Source: Acidaminococcus sp. (GTDB lineage: Bacteria; Bacillota; Negativicutes; Acidaminococcales; Acidaminococcaceae). From it: a DNA stretch of 17,497 nt. This document shows positions 16,172 through 17,497 of this stretch, piece by piece. Made by a program: the position numbers and the translations under genes. Under the pieces are notes generated by a model, which was not told the origin of the DNA, made no database searches, and saw only the letters and a program-made list of their open reading frames with translations. The stretch is taken from contig DXYB01000041.1 in NCBI GenBank assembly GCA_019416065.1, positions 1 to 17,497 of the forward strand, written 5' to 3'. Within the stretch, counting starts at the first letter, position 1, and the number at the start of each line of letters is the position of its first letter.

Positions 16172-17455
16172 ATGAAATGGACGGATTCCTTTGCCCTGTT
16201 ATCCCAGTGCGGCCTGGGGGCATTGCTCCTGGATAAAAACGGCGTCATCTTGGCGGTAAACCCCACTGGAAATAAGCTGTTACATGGGGAAGGCAAATTA
16301 AAAGGACAAGTGCTGCCAGTGTTTGCCCATTCTCTTTTGCAACCGATGGAAGAGCGGGTCTATGCCAAACCTTGTTTTGGGGAATACTTGCTGCGTACCC
16401 AGGAACCAATGGTGGACGATTTGCCCAATGGCACCCGTATGGTGGTGTTTCGCAAGGCGGACCTGGATGCCTGCCATGACCAGCTGCTAGGAGCATTGAT
16501 GCAGGTTAAGGAGTCCGTTATTGTGTGTGATGACGAAGGTCGGATTGTGTATTTAAATGATGCGGCGGTTCGTATGGATAATCTGACCAATACGGGCGTC
16601 GTGGGACGCAATATTGAAGAAATCTATATGGCCCGGGACGAAGAAGGGCTTTTGATTCCCCAGGTATTAAAAACCAAAAAAGCCCTGCCCGATGCACGGC
16701 AACATTATGCGACACTCTATGGCAGGGATGTGGACGTGATGGCCAGTTGCTACCCCTTGGTACAGAACGGACAAGTGCTGGGGGCCTGCGGCATTATGCA
16801 GGACTGGCACCATGTGGATGCCTTGCATAAAAAAATCATGGATCTCCAAGAGCAAATCTTGCGCTTATCCGGCACCAAGAAAGAAAAACGGACCCAGGTA
16901 CTGCGGGCCCGGTATCATTTTACAGATATTATTGGTAATACCCCGGTAATGCGGGAGCTGTTGAATCGAGCCCAGCGTGTGGCACCGTCTACGTCGTCCG
17001 TTATGATTTATGGGGAAACCGGAACAGGTAAAGAGCTAATCGCCCAGAGTATCCACAATGCTTCAAACCGGGCGGAGGGACCTTTTTTGGCAGTCAACTG
17101 TGCGGCCATTCCAGAAAATTTGCTGGAAGGGATCTTATTTGGTACGGAAAAAGGGGCGTATACCGGAGCAGAAACCCGTCCGGGGCTTTTTGAGCAGGCT
17201 GCTGGAGGAACATTGTTACTGGACGAGATTAATTCCATGCCCCTGAATCTTCAGCCTAAGCTGCTACGGGTCTTGCAGGAAAAAATGGCGCGCCGGGTAG
17301 GCGGCGTGCAGGAATACCCGGTGGATGTGCGCCTTTTGTCCAATATGAATATTCCGCCCCAGAAGGCCCTGGAAGAAAAGAGGCTTCGCTTAGATTTATT
17401 TTACCGGCTGGGGGTTGTGGATCTGCGAGTACCCCCTTTGCGGTGTAAACGCTAA
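16172..17455 (+). pseudogene. Second PAS/sigma-54 activator, truncated by an insertion
   Basis: Paralogue of the activator at 6881-8632, collinear from the first residues (MKWTDSF...SQCGLGALLLDKNG). It has the same two PAS-like regions, linker (RMDALQKKI-like segment), Walker A GETGTGKE (281-288), GAYTGA loop (328-333) and LLLDEIN (348-354). Native homology stops at Arg424 (codon 17441-17443, in RVPPLR). The next codons TGT AAA CGC and the TAA stop come from inserted DNA. The rest of the AAA+ domain and the whole Fis-type helix-turn-helix are missing, so the product cannot bind its enhancer DNA. ATG 16172 has AAGGGAGG 9 bases upstream. The 3' remnant of the gene may lie beyond the insertion, outside this window. 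Confidence 0.88.
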
Positions 17456-17497
17456 TATAAAAGTGAACCATTTTGGACCCAAACGCTAATGAAAAAG
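17444..17497. mobile_element. Terminus of an insertion sequence, probably IS21 family (partial)
   Basis: Regulator homology breaks abruptly at 17443/17444. The foreign sequence begins with TGT and carries two near-identical 17-base direct repeats (17447-17463, 17481-17497) separated by AAAGTGAACCA-type sequence. Tandem repeats near a TG-starting terminus are typical of IS21-family ends. No transposase gene is visible because the window ends here. Confidence 0.65.
17447..17497 (+). repeat. Pair of 17-bp direct repeats within the insertion-sequence end
   Basis: AAACGCTAATATAAAAG (17447-17463) and AAACGCTAATGAAAAAG (17481-17497) agree at 15 of 17 positions and start 34 bases apart. In IS21-type elements such repeats are thought to be transposase binding sites. 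Confidence 0.7.

Overview
The window looks like the chromosome of a strictly anaerobic, amino-acid- or organic-acid-fermenting Firmicute, with moderate GC in genes and AT-rich intergenic DNA. The supporting genes are a single-chain pyruvate:ferredoxin oxidoreductase, a Fe-S/FAD 4-hydroxybutyryl-CoA dehydratase, a glycyl radical enzyme with its activase, and sigma-54 activators of the PAS/AAA+ type. A member of the Negativicutes (for example an Acidaminococcus relative) would fit, but this is inference from gene content only; no rRNA or tRNA is present to settle it.

Layout. Positions 92-1572 (minus): 4-hydroxybutyryl-CoA dehydratase, intact except for one missing base in a run of six A near its 5' end. 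Positions 1662-5171 (minus): pyruvate:ferredoxin oxidoreductase, separated from the dehydratase by a strong terminator. Positions 5172-5525: divergent intergenic region with a 14-bp perfect palindrome. Positions 5526-6794 (plus): an octopine/nopaline-dehydrogenase-family NAD(P) enzyme of unknown substrate, ending in a bidirectional terminator. Positions 11929-6881 (minus): an apparent operon of glycyl radical enzyme, activase and PAS/sigma-54 activator. Positions 11930-12546: a 617-bp divergent control region. Positions 12547-15947 (plus): BCCT-family transporter, AraC-family regulator and xylose-isomerase-like TIM-barrel enzyme, ending in a terminator. Positions 16172-17443 (plus): a second, paralogous PAS/sigma-54 activator cut off inside its AAA+ domain by what looks like the end of an IS21-family insertion sequence (17444 to the window edge).

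How the genes may work together. The most interesting unit is 6881-15947. Both divergent operons start from near-consensus sigma-54 (-24/-12) promoters, one on each strand. Between them lie two copies of a 25-bp enhancer-like repeat placed almost symmetrically. The minus operon encodes its own sigma-54 activator. This suggests one substrate-responsive regulon: the BCCT carrier imports a small, probably zwitterionic, compound; the glycyl radical enzyme (Cys434-Val435-Glu436, Gly767) cleaves, dehydrates or decarboxylates it; and the TIM-barrel isomerase/epimerase handles a product. I cannot assign the substrate. The enzyme lacks the choline-lyase motif, the activase lacks the usual ferredoxin-like insert, and the transporter has an altered aromatic box, so this may be an undescribed radical degradation pathway. 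The dehydratase, the oxidoreductase and the opine-type dehydrogenase are plausible fermentation genes, but nothing in the sequence ties them to this regulon.
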